Positions 42,317 to 50,935 of a DNA stretch of 64,000 bases are shown here, in pieces. How positions within the stretch are numbered: position 1 is the first letter of the stretch; every line of letters begins with the position of its first letter. The stretch lies in contig CAYNJC010000006.1 of the NCBI GenBank assembly GCA_964397565.1, positions 1 to 64,000 of the forward strand. The letters run 5' to 3'. The notes under the pieces were generated by a model that ran no database searches, had not been told where the DNA came from, and saw only the letters and a program-made list of their open reading frames with translations. Position numbers and translations under genes: made by a program. This DNA comes from JAPLST01 sp964397565. Lineage in GTDB: Bacteria > Auribacterota > UBA3054 > JAPLST01.

Positions 42317-43371
42317 TCTCCTTGCGCGGACTTGTCAAACATGCGCTGGGCCATTTTCATCTGGGCGGCGCGCATTTGCAGCTGTGTCTCTTGAAATGCT
42401 TGGAACTTTTCGAACTGCTTGGGCGACATGAAGGCGCGTGCTTTCTCGAGCGTGCTCGCGGAAACACGCTCTTCCTGCTGCTGATACTTGGCGACGGCGT
42501 CACTGGTATACTGGCTTGGGCGCGACTTTTGGGCATCGAAGTAGTCGCCGCTCTTGCGCAGCTCCTCGCGCGCGCTGCCCATGGCGCTCACTAGTTTGTC
42601 TTCGGTGGCACGATCAAGCGTGACATCCGTGCCCGACAATTGCTGACGGAATTGGCTCAAGGCCATGCGCTCCTGCTCGGTTTTCTGATAGTCTTTGTAG
42701 CGCGCATAGTTGTCGTCGCCGAGCATGCTCTTGATCATCGTGTCGACCTGCGCCTGTTCTTTCTCAATCTGGGCCATGACGTCTTTTTCTTGCTGTGCCG
42801 ACATGCTGCCTTCCATGAGTTGCGCGCTGAGGGCGACGGCGCCCATTTGGCGCTCGACCAGTAATTCACGAAACGCGTCGGCGTCTTCGTTTTGCAGGCC
42901 CAGGTCCTGGATCAGGCCGGCGTACATGGGTTCGAGCGCCATTTTCATCTGGGTGCGCAGGGTGTCTTTCATGGCCGGGTCTTTCATTAGCGTGGCGAGC
43001 GACTGGGCAAAGCCTTTGGCGCTGTCGTCTGCTTTCTTGGCGGGTTGTGCCGCCGGCGTGCGTGCGGCGACTGCAGCAGCGACGACCTGATTGCTGACGC
43101 TGGTCGTCTCGAGCTGCTGCACGGCCTGTGCCAGCACGGCCGCGCGATTGGTGGCGGCGTCATGTGCAACCTGCAGCGTTTGCACTTGTTGCTGCAGGGC
43201 GGTGTTGTTGATCGTGATGGTCTGGGTCGTGTCCTTGGCGCTGACCGTCAGCGATTGCAACTCGTCCAGTTTGCGCTGCAGCGCAGTCGCTTTTTGTTGT
43301 TGATAGAGAAACAGGGCCGCGAACAGCACGGCCAGAACCGTCAGCATCGTCATGGTAAAGCGCGTCATCAT
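42310..43371 (-). CDS. Membrane-anchored coiled-coil protein
   Basis: A 353-residue protein with one N-terminal membrane helix (about 5-22, MTMLTVLAVLFAALFLY) and a coiled coil (about 22-85, rich in Gln and Leu). A Pro/Ala linker and a long helical region follow (about 120-350) containing MKDPAMKDTLRTQMKMALEP and repeated Glu/Lys/Gln heptads. It has no family I can name. The ATG at 43371 is preceded by AAGGAGC and overlaps the stop of the M14 peptidase (ATGA). It is the last gene of the pdxB operon. A structural or chaperone-like role in the periplasm is possible. Confidence 0.6.
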   Translation of the reverse strand: MMTRFTMTMLTVLAVLFAALFLYQQQKATALQRKLDELQSLTVSAKDTTQTITINNTALQQQVQTLQVAHDAATNRAAVLAQAVQQLETTSVSNQVVAAAVAARTPAAQPAKKADDSAKGFAQSLATLMKDPAMKDTLRTQMKMALEPMYAGLIQDLGLQNEDADAFRELLVERQMGAVALSAQLMEGSMSAQQEKDVMAQIEKEQAQVDTMIKSMLGDDNYARYKDYQKTEQERMALSQFRQQLSGTDVTLDRATEDKLVSAMGSAREELRKSGDYFDAQKSRPSQYTSDAVAKYQQQEERVSASTLEKARAFMSPKQFEKFQAFQETQLQMRAAQMKMAQRMFDKSAQGEK

Positions 43372-44852
43372 ACTTGCTCCTTGTACATGTGATTGTGGCT
43401 TAGTATAGTCTTTCGCAGTAGAATTGTCATGCCCAGTGCCAGGGCGCACACGCCCGCTTCGGGCACCAGCACGATATTAGTGCGCGTGCAACCGCCGGCG
43501 GTCACCAGCACGTTGGACACCAGCATGGGCGGATACCCGGCCGCGGCGACGCGCAAGTGATAGGTGCCGGCGTCGAGCAAGCGGTGGAAATCGCCGCAGG
43601 CGGGGTCGGTCATCACCTCGGAGTTGTCTTTGTCGTAGCCGGGAATGCTGAGCAGCGCGGCGAGCGGGGCACCGAGCGGATCGGTAACCACGCCGCGCAC
43701 GCCCCGTAAACTTTCCTCGATGTAGCCCAGCAGGGCATCGCGACTGTAATTCCAATACGCGGCAAATTGCGCTTCGGGCAGCAGATAGGTGTCGGACACT
43801 TCGATCGTCACTTCACGCCCGCGCCCAAAATAGGTGAAGTAGTCCTGGCGCCCGCCATTGACTTCATACCAGTCCCAGCCATTGACAATGCCGTCGTTTT
43901 CGTCCGTCATGTAGCCGGCCGGGCTGTTCGAATGGGCCGTCTCGACGTAGGTGCGCGCAATGCGGATGAACCAGGCATCGTCGGCATGGCGCCGCGGCCA
44001 CGTGTCCCACGGATAATTGAAGACCTCGGCCCCGCCGTGAAAATTGGCCGAAAGGGCAAAATGCTGATTGGTGGCGAGCCGGATCATCGCCATGGTTTCC
44101 GGCTGCCAGGCGTTGCCGTCGGGATGCAGACCGACTTTGGGATCAGGAAAATTGCGATTGAGGTCCACGCCGTTGGCATTGTAGCGCCGCGCGCTGCCGA
44201 CGGTGCTGTTGCCGCCATAATAAGTGCCGTCGGGATTGGCCAGCGGATTAATCCACAGTTCGACATTGGCAATGATGTTCGACGCGCGCGCGACGCTGCC
44301 GGCATTGGTCAGCAAATAGTCGATCAGCCGCGACAGCAAGATAAAACCGGTGGTTTCATTGCCGTGCATGGCCGCACTGTATAGGACTTGCGGCTCGTCC
44401 TCGCGGGTCCAGACATTGTCCGACAGGATCGCACAGAGCAACTGGCGGCCTTGCACCGAATTGCCGACATTAGTAATACGGCAGAGCGCCGGATAGTCGT
44501 GCGCAAAACCGTACATCATCGAGGTGTAGGCGCCATAGGTCGGGTACACATCCCAGGCGCCTCTGGCTTGCACGGCGCGCGGGTCGTCGCTCATGCGCGG
44601 CGTGACCAACGTGCTGGGATGCGGCAGGATGGTATAGGGAATCGCCAAGGACTGGAAGCGCGCAAACTGCGCGGCAGTGGCATAGGCAACGACCGTCGTG
44701 CCGCGCACCGCATCAATCGAGATCAGCGGGGTGAGCGTGGCCAGTTGGGTGCGCGCCGTGACCGCAAAGGAGAAAAACCACTCGCCGGTATCGGCCATGC
44801 TAACCGCGGCGCACAGCAGCACCAGAATGAGCAGACGGGTCAGGACACGCAT
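43368..44852 (-). CDS. Secreted M14 zinc carboxypeptidase with PEP-CTERM-like tail
   Basis: A 494-residue exported metallopeptidase. A signal peptide (1-19) is followed by an M14 domain (about 100-385) with the zinc ligands His163 and Glu166 (AMHGNETTG) and His272 (NFHGG), the substrate Arg in DLNRNF, and the catalytic Glu351 (VTIEVSD). A carboxypeptidase-regulatory-like module (about 390-460) and a weak PEP-CTERM signal (VLVPEAGVCALALGMTILLR) follow. It would cut C-terminal residues from peptides outside the cell. The start overlaps pdxB by 13 bp, and its stop overlaps the next gene. Confidence 0.85.
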   Translation of the reverse strand: MRVLTRLLILVLLCAAVSMADTGEWFFSFAVTARTQLATLTPLISIDAVRGTTVVAYATAAQFARFQSLAIPYTILPHPSTLVTPRMSDDPRAVQARGAWDVYPTYGAYTSMMYGFAHDYPALCRITNVGNSVQGRQLLCAILSDNVWTREDEPQVLYSAAMHGNETTGFILLSRLIDYLLTNAGSVARASNIIANVELWINPLANPDGTYYGGNSTVGSARRYNANGVDLNRNFPDPKVGLHPDGNAWQPETMAMIRLATNQHFALSANFHGGAEVFNYPWDTWPRRHADDAWFIRIARTYVETAHSNSPAGYMTDENDGIVNGWDWYEVNGGRQDYFTYFGRGREVTIEVSDTYLLPEAQFAAYWNYSRDALLGYIEESLRGVRGVVTDPLGAPLAALLSIPGYDKDNSEVMTDPACGDFHRLLDAGTYHLRVAAAGYPPMLVSNVLVTAGGCTRTNIVLVPEAGVCALALGMTILLRKTILSHNHMYKEQV

Positions 44853-45979
44853 GAAAAACCAAGTGAAGTGAACAAGGGGCGCAGCGCCGGCGGCGGAGTG
44901 TGCAATCGCGCCTGCGGCCATTCGAGGCGGAGGGGATAGTTCTTGCGCAGGGCGTCAAAATGCGGGCCGCGCTGGTCGGGCGGCAGATCGAGTTGTTGGC
45001 GCAGGCGTGCAGCATCAGCCACGATGTCGTACACATTGCGCGCCACGTGCAGCAGCGCGGCTTCCGGCGCGGCCGCGGCCGGCACGGTGATCTGCGGCGC
45101 CGGCACGCCGGGCGGCAGTTTGGGCGCGCACCAGTGCGGCGGCAGACCGAGAAACGCGCAGGCCGCGCGGTAAATGATCTCGGTCGCACGCACTTTGCTG
45201 GGCCAGGAATAGCCGGCGATGTGGGGCGTGCCGATGCAAACGCGTTGCAGCAGATCATTTGCCACGTCCGGCTCGCCTTCCCAGACGTCGATGATTACCG
45301 ATAGGTCGTTTTTGTCGCGCAGGCGTTGCAGCAACGCGGCCGTGTCCACCACCGGGCCGCGGCAGGTGTGCACCAAAATAATCTGCGGGGCGAGGGCGTG
45401 GATGCGCCGCGCATCAAGCAGATGGCGGGTGGCGTCGGGGCCGGCGTCGGTCAACGGCGTATGCAGCGTGACAATCTCGGCGTCCAGCGCCGCGTCCAGC
45501 GAAACGCCTGGAAAATCCGGCTCGGTCCGCTGGCGTGGCGGGTCGTTCAATAAAACCGTTATGCCCAGCGCCGCGGCATATCGCGCGACCAGTGCACCAA
45601 CGTGCCCGGCACCAATCACGCCCATGCGTTTGCCGCGCAGCGTCAGGCCGTGCCGTGCCGCCAGCTCGAGCAGGCCGGTGATGACATACTCCGCAACGGC
45701 CTCGGCGTTGGAGCCGAGCGCGTCCACCGCCTGAATGCCGCGCCGGCGCAGGTAGGCATGGTCAAGATGGTCGCTGCCGCTGGTGGCGGTGGCGACAAAA
45801 CGCACACGACTGTTGCGCAACAACGCCGCGTTGACTTTCGTCACCGAGCGCACGAACAGGATGTCCGCCTCACGCACCTGGGCCGGCGTCATGGCCCGCC
45901 CGGCGCACGCGCGCACGTCGCCGAGCTGCGCAAAAGCCTCACGGCCACACGGAATGTTCTCGTCGTAGAGGATGAGCAT
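44840..45979 (-). CDS. pdxB: Erythronate-4-phosphate dehydrogenase
   Basis: Oxidises 4-phosphoerythronate in the DXP-dependent pyridoxal phosphate pathway. The 379-residue length equals that of E. coli PdxB within one residue. A D-isomer 2-hydroxyacid dehydrogenase fold is seen: LFVRSVTKVN at the start, Rossmann GVIGAGHVGALVARY, LHTPLT, then HIAGYSWPSKVRAT with the catalytic His and PdxB-specific residues. A C-terminal dimerisation domain typical of PdxB follows. The ATG at 45979 lies 7 nt after a TATAAT box, so the mRNA may be leaderless. It heads an operon with the M14 peptidase and a coiled-coil protein, an odd mixture. Confidence 0.88.
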   Translation of the reverse strand: MLILYDENIPCGREAFAQLGDVRACAGRAMTPAQVREADILFVRSVTKVNAALLRNSRVRFVATATSGSDHLDHAYLRRRGIQAVDALGSNAEAVAEYVITGLLELAARHGLTLRGKRMGVIGAGHVGALVARYAAALGITVLLNDPPRQRTEPDFPGVSLDAALDAEIVTLHTPLTDAGPDATRHLLDARRIHALAPQIILVHTCRGPVVDTAALLQRLRDKNDLSVIIDVWEGEPDVANDLLQRVCIGTPHIAGYSWPSKVRATEIIYRAACAFLGLPPHWCAPKLPPGVPAPQITVPAAAAPEAALLHVARNVYDIVADAARLRQQLDLPPDQRGPHFDALRKNYPLRLEWPQARLHTPPPALRPLFTSLGFSCVS

Positions 45980-45986
45980 GCCGTTG

Positions 45987-45995
45987 ATTATAGCA
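45987..45995 (-). promoter_or_regulatory. Extended -10 promoter of pdxB, possibly leaderless
   Basis: On the minus strand TGCTATAAT stands 7 nt before the ATG at 45979. No good -35 is seen. Confidence 0.6.
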
Positions 45996-46125
45996 AATTG
46001 ATGAATCCGCTTCTCTGCGTGCATTGTGCATTGCCGTGCTGCAATGCCAACGTTCAGCATAGGTTCGATCCTGCCGGGGCGTGCGCGGATCTTGCTGGTC
46101 GTCTTTCTGGGGCACGGAGGTGCGT

Positions 46126-46154
46126 TTGACAATGCGCCCGCGGCTTGCTATAAT
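46126..46154 (+). promoter_or_regulatory. Consensus sigma70 promoter of tRNA-Arg
   Basis: TTGACA (46126-46131) and TATAAT (46149-46154) with a 17-bp spacer, a full consensus match. Confidence 0.9.
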
Positions 46155-46172
46155 AGCTACAATGATAGTTGT

Positions 46173-46249
46173 GCGCCCGTAGCTCAATTGGATAGAGCGT
46201 CTGGCTACGGACCAGAAGGCTTGGGGTTCGAGTCCCTTCGGGCGTACCA
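46173..46249 (+). tRNA. tRNA-Arg(ACG)
   Basis: The cloverleaf is complete: acceptor GCGCCCG/CGGGCGT (one G-T pair), D-arm AGCTCAATTGGATAGAGC, anticodon stem TCTGG/CCAGA around the loop CTACGGA (anticodon ACG), and T-arm with GGTTCGAGTCCC. The CCA end is encoded. The adenosine at position 34 would be edited to inosine by TadA. It has a consensus promoter and a T-run just after the CCA. Confidence 0.95.
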
Positions 46250-46367
46250 TTTTTGCCGAGAATTGGCGTGTGATATATGTGCCTGGCGCAAGGCCGCGCA
46301 CGACCAAGCTCATTATGTGCGGCGCGGCACGCAGGTCGCGCTGCCGTCTATGTTACAAGGAGACACA

Positions 46368-47201
46368 ATGGTTACTCGCGTTTTTATCCTGACCGGTGCG
46401 GTCGTCACGCTCATGACCTGGTCATTGTCAGCCGCCGATGCGCCGGCCGCGCCGCCGGCCGAGGACGTGCTGCAAAAAGAAGCCGGCGTGCTTGGCAGCC
46501 CGACTGCCGCGCCGGCCACCGGCGAAATGAGCTACACTGATCGGGTCAGTTATTGTCTCGGTCTCGATACCGGCAGTGGCATGCGCCAGAACGTGCCGTT
46601 TGTCAATGAAGCATTGGTCGTCCAAGGGCTGCGCGACGGGCTCTCGGGCGGCAAGCCACAGCTGTCAATGGACGCGCAGCGTCAGACCATGATGGAATTT
46701 CGCAAGCAGATGATGGCCAAACGTGAAGAGGCGACGGCCGAACGCGAAAAGAAAGTTGAAGGCTGGAAAAAGCTGGCGCAAGTCAAAGCCAAGCAAAACA
46801 AGAAAGAGGGCATCGCATTTCTGGAAAAGAACCAGAAAAAAGAGGGCGTCGTCACCACCAAGAGTGGCCTGCAATATGAAGTGTTGAAGCCAGCCGCAGG
46901 CCCGAAACCGAACCAGACCGATGTGGTCAAAGTGCTGTACAAAGGCACCTTGATTGACGGCACGGAGTTTGACAGCTCCGAGAAGCACGGCGGTGAGCCG
47001 GCGGTTTTTCCGCTCAATCAAGTCATCAAGGGCTGGACCGAAGCGCTGCAACTGATGCCGGTCGGCAGCAAGTACAAATTGTACCTTCCGTCCGATTTGG
47101 CGTATGGCGAGGAAGGCCAACCGGGTTCGGATATTTATCCTAATACCGTGCTGGTCTTCGAGGTCGAATTACTTGGCGCGGAACCCGCACCGAAAGAATA
47201 A
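46368..47201 (+). CDS. FKBP-type peptidyl-prolyl isomerase (FkpA/Mip-like)
   Basis: A 277-residue exported isomerase that speeds proline cis-trans changes in periplasmic proteins. After the signal peptide (1-22) comes an FKBP_N dimerisation domain (about 50-150: SYCLGLDTGSGMRQN, long Lys/Glu helix), then the FKBP domain (about 160-270: SGLQYEVLKPA, VLYKGTLIDGTEFDSS, FPLNQVIKGWTEALQLMPVG, YLPSDLAYGEEG, LVFEVELL). The ATG at 46368 is preceded by AAGGAG. It lies after tRNA-Arg and is closed by a strong terminator. Confidence 0.93.
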   Translation: MVTRVFILTGAVVTLMTWSLSAADAPAAPPAEDVLQKEAGVLGSPTAAPATGEMSYTDRVSYCLGLDTGSGMRQNVPFVNEALVVQGLRDGLSGGKPQLSMDAQRQTMMEFRKQMMAKREEATAEREKKVEGWKKLAQVKAKQNKKEGIAFLEKNQKKEGVVTTKSGLQYEVLKPAAGPKPNQTDVVKVLYKGTLIDGTEFDSSEKHGGEPAVFPLNQVIKGWTEALQLMPVGSKYKLYLPSDLAYGEEGQPGSDIYPNTVLVFEVELLGAEPAPKE

Positions 47202-47226
47202 GCAACCGCACGCAATTGTTTGCGCA

Positions 47227-47259
47227 CGCGCCCGGACGAACATCCGGGCGCGTTTTTTT
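47227..47259 (+). terminator. Intrinsic terminator after the FKBP gene
   Basis: CGCGCCCGGA-CGAACA-TCCGGGCGCG followed by seven T residues; the 10-bp stem is perfect. Confidence 0.92.
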
Positions 47260-47269
47260 ATTGTGGAGG

Positions 47270-47323
47270 AAAACAAATGCGGCACGCATTTGTTTTATAA
47301 AACGGTTTGCTGAAAACCGTTTT
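47270..47323. repeat. Paired palindromes between convergent genes
   Basis: AAAACAAATGC-GGCAC-GCATTTGTTTT (47270-47296) and AAAACGGTTT-GCTGA-AAACCGTTTT (47299-47323). The second has nearly the same arms as the palindrome at 42268; the first has the same design as 42292 with other arm bases. Confidence 0.7.
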
Positions 47324-47362
47324 TCTTCAAAAACGGGCCAGGTCTCCGAGTCGTGTGGCATG

Positions 47363-48253
47363 TCAGGATTGCACTGCCAGTGCGCGCATGATTGCGGCCA
47401 CGTGTTCCATTTTCGTGCCCGGCCAGAGTGGCGCGCACAGGTATTGCGCCGGCGCGCTGGCGCACAAGCGATGGATGACCGTCGCGCGCGGGACCCGGGT
47501 CAGCAGCGCGGCCACCACCGTCGCGTAGGCATCCAGCGTCAGGGTCGGCACACGCCCGGCGCGCCATTCGACTTCGAGCGGCGTGTCGCGCATAACTTGC
47601 AGATGATGCAGCTTGAGGCCGTGGGCGCCGGCGCCCACACAGCCTCGCACACTGGCGTGCATGTCATCGGTTGTCTCGCCCGGAAGCCCCAGAATGAGAT
47701 GGGCAACAATGTGCGCGATCCCGGCCTCGCGCAAGCGCCGCACGGCATCCAGCACGCAGGCCGCATCGTGCCCGCGCTGCAACCATGCCAAGCTGCGCTC
47801 ATGCAGCGTCTGCACGCCGAGTTCGACCCAGAGGTCATGCTGGCGGCTAAGCGCCGCCAGTACCGCCATAATGGCATCGTCAAGGCAATCCGGCCGGGTC
47901 GCGATGCTTAACGCCACGACGTCTGGCTGCGCGAGCAATGCTTCATAATCGCAGCGCAACACCGCCGGGTCGCCATGCGTGTTGCTGCCACTTTGCAGAT
48001 AGGCCACGAATTTTGTGGCGCGGCCGTGCGCGCGCGCCTGCGCGATTCCGCGCTGCAATTGCTCAATCGCCGTGCCATGCTGCTGTGCGGCCGGAGGCTC
48101 GTACGCGGCCGGCAGGCAAAACAGGCAACCCGGGCGCCCCGCCGCGCGCTGTGGGCAGACCCGGTGCAGCGTCAACGGAATGCGCACGACCTTGGCGCCA
48201 TAGCGCTGGCGCAAATACTCACGCAGGGAGGTGTACGGCAAGACGGACGTCAT
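47363..48253 (-). CDS. Radical SAM protein, TIGR01212/YhcC-YtqA family
   Basis: A 296-residue radical SAM protein. The cluster motif is CPQRAAGRPGCLFC (C-x7-C-x2-C, the spacing of this family rather than CxxxCxxC). SAM-binding and barrel motifs are AYLQSGSNTHGD, SIATRPDCL, WVELGVQTLHERSL and AHLILGLPGETTDDM. The family (YhcC, YtqA) has no settled reaction. The start at 48253 is preferred because the ATG ten codons upstream overlaps a TGCTACAAT extended -10 on the minus strand. It is convergent with the FKBP gene. Confidence 0.87.
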   Translation of the reverse strand: MTSVLPYTSLREYLRQRYGAKVVRIPLTLHRVCPQRAAGRPGCLFCLPAAYEPPAAQQHGTAIEQLQRGIAQARAHGRATKFVAYLQSGSNTHGDPAVLRCDYEALLAQPDVVALSIATRPDCLDDAIMAVLAALSRQHDLWVELGVQTLHERSLAWLQRGHDAACVLDAVRRLREAGIAHIVAHLILGLPGETTDDMHASVRGCVGAGAHGLKLHHLQVMRDTPLEVEWRAGRVPTLTLDAYATVVAALLTRVPRATVIHRLCASAPAQYLCAPLWPGTKMEHVAAIMRALAVQS

Positions 48254-48441
48254 AGGCGGTGCACTGCTATTGTAGCAAACCATGAGGTTTTTTTGCGATG
48301 AAGCACCGCGGACACTCGACGTTGGACGGTGGGGCAGCGCTCATGCCACGGCGTGCGCAGCCACGCGACGCCCGCTATCTCTTTTGATTTGATCGGCAGC
48401 CAGACCTGCCGCCGCGCGAAGAATGCTATACGATCTCGCAC

Positions 48442-48916
48442 GTGGCTGATCCGCTGCTGCCCGTCACCGCGCTGTTTTGGGGCCGCTCGGCCTGGGCGAC
48501 GGGTGAAGGCATGGATGACCCCTGCCCGCACACTACGTCGCTGAATTATGTGCTGGACGGCGCGGCGACGTTGACCATCGATGGCGCGAACAACGCCCGA
48601 CGCCTATCTGCTCCCGCCTGGTGCGCACAGCGCGTGTCACGTCACCGGCACGCGCCGCGCACCTTGCCCGCAAAGAAAAATATCTGCCGGAACGCCTGGA
48701 TCGCGCCTTCTGGAAAGTGCGCGGCGCACTCCACGAACCGTGGACGGTTGCCAAACTGGCGCGCGAAGCCGGCTGCTCAATTGTCCACTGCAATCACACC
48801 GTGCAGCACATCAGCGAGCGTGTCTTAACGACCCCTATTATTTCAACACGGTCTTCAAGCGCGTGCTGGGCGCCAGCCCGACCCACCATCGCCGCCAACA
48901 CCGCATCCAGCAATGA
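48442..48916 (+). pseudogene. Decayed AraC-family regulator
   Basis: Three frames carry pieces of one AraC regulator. A cupin-like sensor start (ALFWGRSAWATGEGMDD, SLNYVLDGAATLTIDG) is at 48442-48590. A middle piece follows (LLPPGAHSACHVTGT). The first DNA-binding helix-turn-helix (EPWTVAKLAREAGCSIVHCN) is at about 48735-48795. The second (NDPYYFNTVFKRVLGASPTHHR) is at about 48830-48900. At least two frameshifts and a large internal loss separate them, so no working protein results. Confidence 0.75.
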
Positions 48917-49049
48917 CCAGCTGGCGCAAGTGTAGCCGCCGGCGTTGTTGCTGGCTGTGGGTGCTATCGTGGACCACGGTGACCAGACGTTCAAGTCTGA
49001 GAAAACGACCACAAAAACGTACAAAACACGTGCCGTGGCGGCACCGGCG

Positions 49050-49931
49050 TTAGCACGCGCGGGCTCTGCGGCAGCACCAGCCGGCCAAGCCCAGCAGCAG
49101 AATGCTCACCATCACCGGTTCGGGAATATATTTCACCATAAAATTATCAATCACCACATTGCCGTCGGCGACCACGCCGCCGCTGCCATTGAATTTGCCG
49201 TGCCAGAAGAAGGGATACAGCGTCTCCATGGCCGCCGCTGGTATCGCGCTGTTGGTCGCAACCCAGAATGCGCCGTTCGTGTACACTTGATACGTCGCGT
49301 CGCTCTTTACCAGCATTTTGATTTTGAGCGGTTCGGTCAAGGGGTATTGCACCAGAAAATTCGCCCCGGGCAGCTCCGCACTTGTGTTTGCTATCACCGA
49401 CGCGTAACTGGCCGCGACCCGCACGTTGGGGGTATTGCTCGGTTGAACCGTCAGTTTCACATAGTACATATTGGTGTAACTGCCCGGATCACTCACGTCG
49501 GGGCCGGCCGCCAGCGCCAGCTTGATCTCTTGGTTCAGTCCCCACTGGTTGCCAAGATTGGCCATCGTGGCCGTCAAGTCCAATTCCGCCTCGACTTGCC
49601 CGTTGATCAGCTTCAAAAAGACCGGCGTGCCAGCGCTCAAGGGCTGCAAACCGGTCATCACTTTGTTGTAAACCACAGGGTTATTCGTGCACGGGCCCAC
49701 ATAGCAGTACAACTGATTGTTCGAAATGATGTACTGATCGGCCGCATCCGGTCGCGGGATCACTTGCCACTCGATTTCCACGCCGAGATTGGTGTAGCTC
49801 CAATTGGCCGAGGGCGCCACAATCGTCCCGTCCGCGCCCGTGAAATTGTCCTGCCATTGTGTGACTTCGCCGGCCTGCGCAAGCAATGCAACCACCACCA
49901 CCATGCTCAACCCAATCGTCAGTGCTTTCAT
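49050..49931 (-). CDS. PEP-CTERM surface protein
   Basis: A 293-residue exported protein: a signal peptide (1-20), a beta-rich body that recalls LamG/concanavalin-like sandwiches (QWQDNFTGADGTIVAPSANW at the start, VVIDNFMVKY at the end), and a clear PEP-CTERM signal IPEPVMVSILLLGLAGWCC followed by RRARAC. It should be handled by an exosortase, which is not in this window. The ATG at 49931 follows AGGAG. A weaker sigma54-type promoter is at 49963-49978. It stands alone. Possible roles are matrix or floc formation. Confidence 0.82.
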   Translation of the reverse strand: MKALTIGLSMVVVVALLAQAGEVTQWQDNFTGADGTIVAPSANWSYTNLGVEIEWQVIPRPDAADQYIISNNQLYCYVGPCTNNPVVYNKVMTGLQPLSAGTPVFLKLINGQVEAELDLTATMANLGNQWGLNQEIKLALAAGPDVSDPGSYTNMYYVKLTVQPSNTPNVRVAASYASVIANTSAELPGANFLVQYPLTEPLKIKMLVKSDATYQVYTNGAFWVATNSAIPAAAMETLYPFFWHGKFNGSGGVVADGNVVIDNFMVKYIPEPVMVSILLLGLAGWCCRRARAC

Positions 49932-49962
49932 GTGGTCTCCTGTGTGTTTTTGCGAGTTGTTA

Positions 49963-49978
49963 AGCAAACTTACTACCA
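49963..49978 (-). promoter_or_regulatory. Possible sigma54 promoter of the PEP-CTERM gene
   Basis: The minus strand reads TGGTAGTAAGTTTGCT, which keeps TGG and TTGCT at the right spacing but departs from consensus at three of the -24 positions. The start codon lies about 33 nt from the GC of the -12. No TTGAC-N7-GTCA pair is found upstream. Confidence 0.45.
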
Positions 49979-50112
49979 TAGCATAGTATATTTGCACACG
50001 AAAATCAACAGCAAATTCGACAGGGCAAACACAACGGGCACGTGCCGGCTGATGTATACACATTTTCCGATATGTGCGCACCAAGCGCGCCTCTATATCT
50101 TCAACGGCAGGG

Positions 50113-50850
50113 TTACATGATGACGAGCTTCAGCGCCGCCAGCACCAGCACACCGGCGAGCACCCGTTTGATCGTTGCCGCGCTGAAATGATAACAGGCG
50201 CTCGCCGCGCCGAGCCAGCCGCCCAGCACGGCGGCGGCGGCCCACAACGGCAACGCCGGCGACAAGTCCGCCAGCGCTGCCGGTCGCGCCGCCAAGCCGG
50301 CAATCGAATTCACCAGGATGAACAACGCCGAGACGCCGGTCGTTTCGCGCGGTGTCGCCCAGCGCAGCAGAATCACGACCGGACTCAGAAAAATACCGCC
50401 GCCGATGCCGATCAGCCCCGACACAAAACCAATCACACCGCCGCTCACGGCGGCTGCCGTGGCGCCGGGTGCGCGGATTGCGCTCGTCGCGTTCGCGTCA
50501 CGCGGCCAGAGCAAGCGCACCGATGCGAACAACAAGGCGCAGCCCACCAGGATCCTGTAGCTCGTGTTCGGCATCTGCACCATCCCGCCCAGAAATGCGC
50601 AGGGGATTGACGTCAGCGCGCACGGCCAAAAGACCCGCCAGGAGAAACAACCCGCGCGCAGGAATTGCCAGGAGGCAATGCTCGCAACGACAACGTTTAA
50701 CACCAGCGCCGTCGGTCGCATCTGCGCCGGCGCCACGCCCAGCAGGGCCATGGCCGCCAGATAACCCGATGCGCCGGCATGCCCAACACTGGCGTACAGC
50801 GCCGCAATCACCAGCACCAGCAGGGGCATCATTGTGGTCGCGGTGGTCAT
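50113..50850 (-). CDS. TauE/SafE-family membrane transporter
   Basis: A 245-residue protein with about seven to eight membrane helices in two similar halves, each starting with a Gly-rich motif: ALYASVGHAGASGYLAAMAL in the first and VSGLIGIGGGIFLSPVVIL in the second. The family exports sulfite, sulfoacetate and similar small sulphur compounds. The start is the ATG at 50850. It is downstream of, and on the same strand as, the ETF-QO gene, but a palindrome lies between them. A second TauE-like gene is in the cluster at 59667. Confidence 0.85.
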   Translation of the reverse strand: MTTATTMMPLLVLVIAALYASVGHAGASGYLAAMALLGVAPAQMRPTALVLNVVVASIASWQFLRAGCFSWRVFWPCALTSIPCAFLGGMVQMPNTSYRILVGCALLFASVRLLWPRDANATSAIRAPGATAAAVSGGVIGFVSGLIGIGGGIFLSPVVILLRWATPRETTGVSALFILVNSIAGLAARPAALADLSPALPLWAAAAVLGGWLGAASACYHFSAATIKRVLAGVLVLAALKLVIM

Positions 50851-50910
50851 AGTCTTGAATTGCTAACAGTGATAATTGTTTTTTGGCATAACAGCCGCCA
50901 GCCTCTCTCC

Positions 50911-50935
50911 AAATTTGTTGGCCGCCAACAAATTT
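50911..50935. repeat. 12-bp-arm palindrome at the end of the ETF-QO gene
   Basis: AAATTTGTTGGC-C-GCCAACAAATTT is perfect over 12 bp with a single central base. It overlaps the TAA stop of the minus-strand gene and is flanked by TTT, so it may terminate that transcript. Confidence 0.7.

Noticed and set aside
44388..44939. A 183-residue plus-strand frame opposite the M14 peptidase
   Set aside because: It is antisense to a gene with a full catalytic motif set and has no family features of its own.
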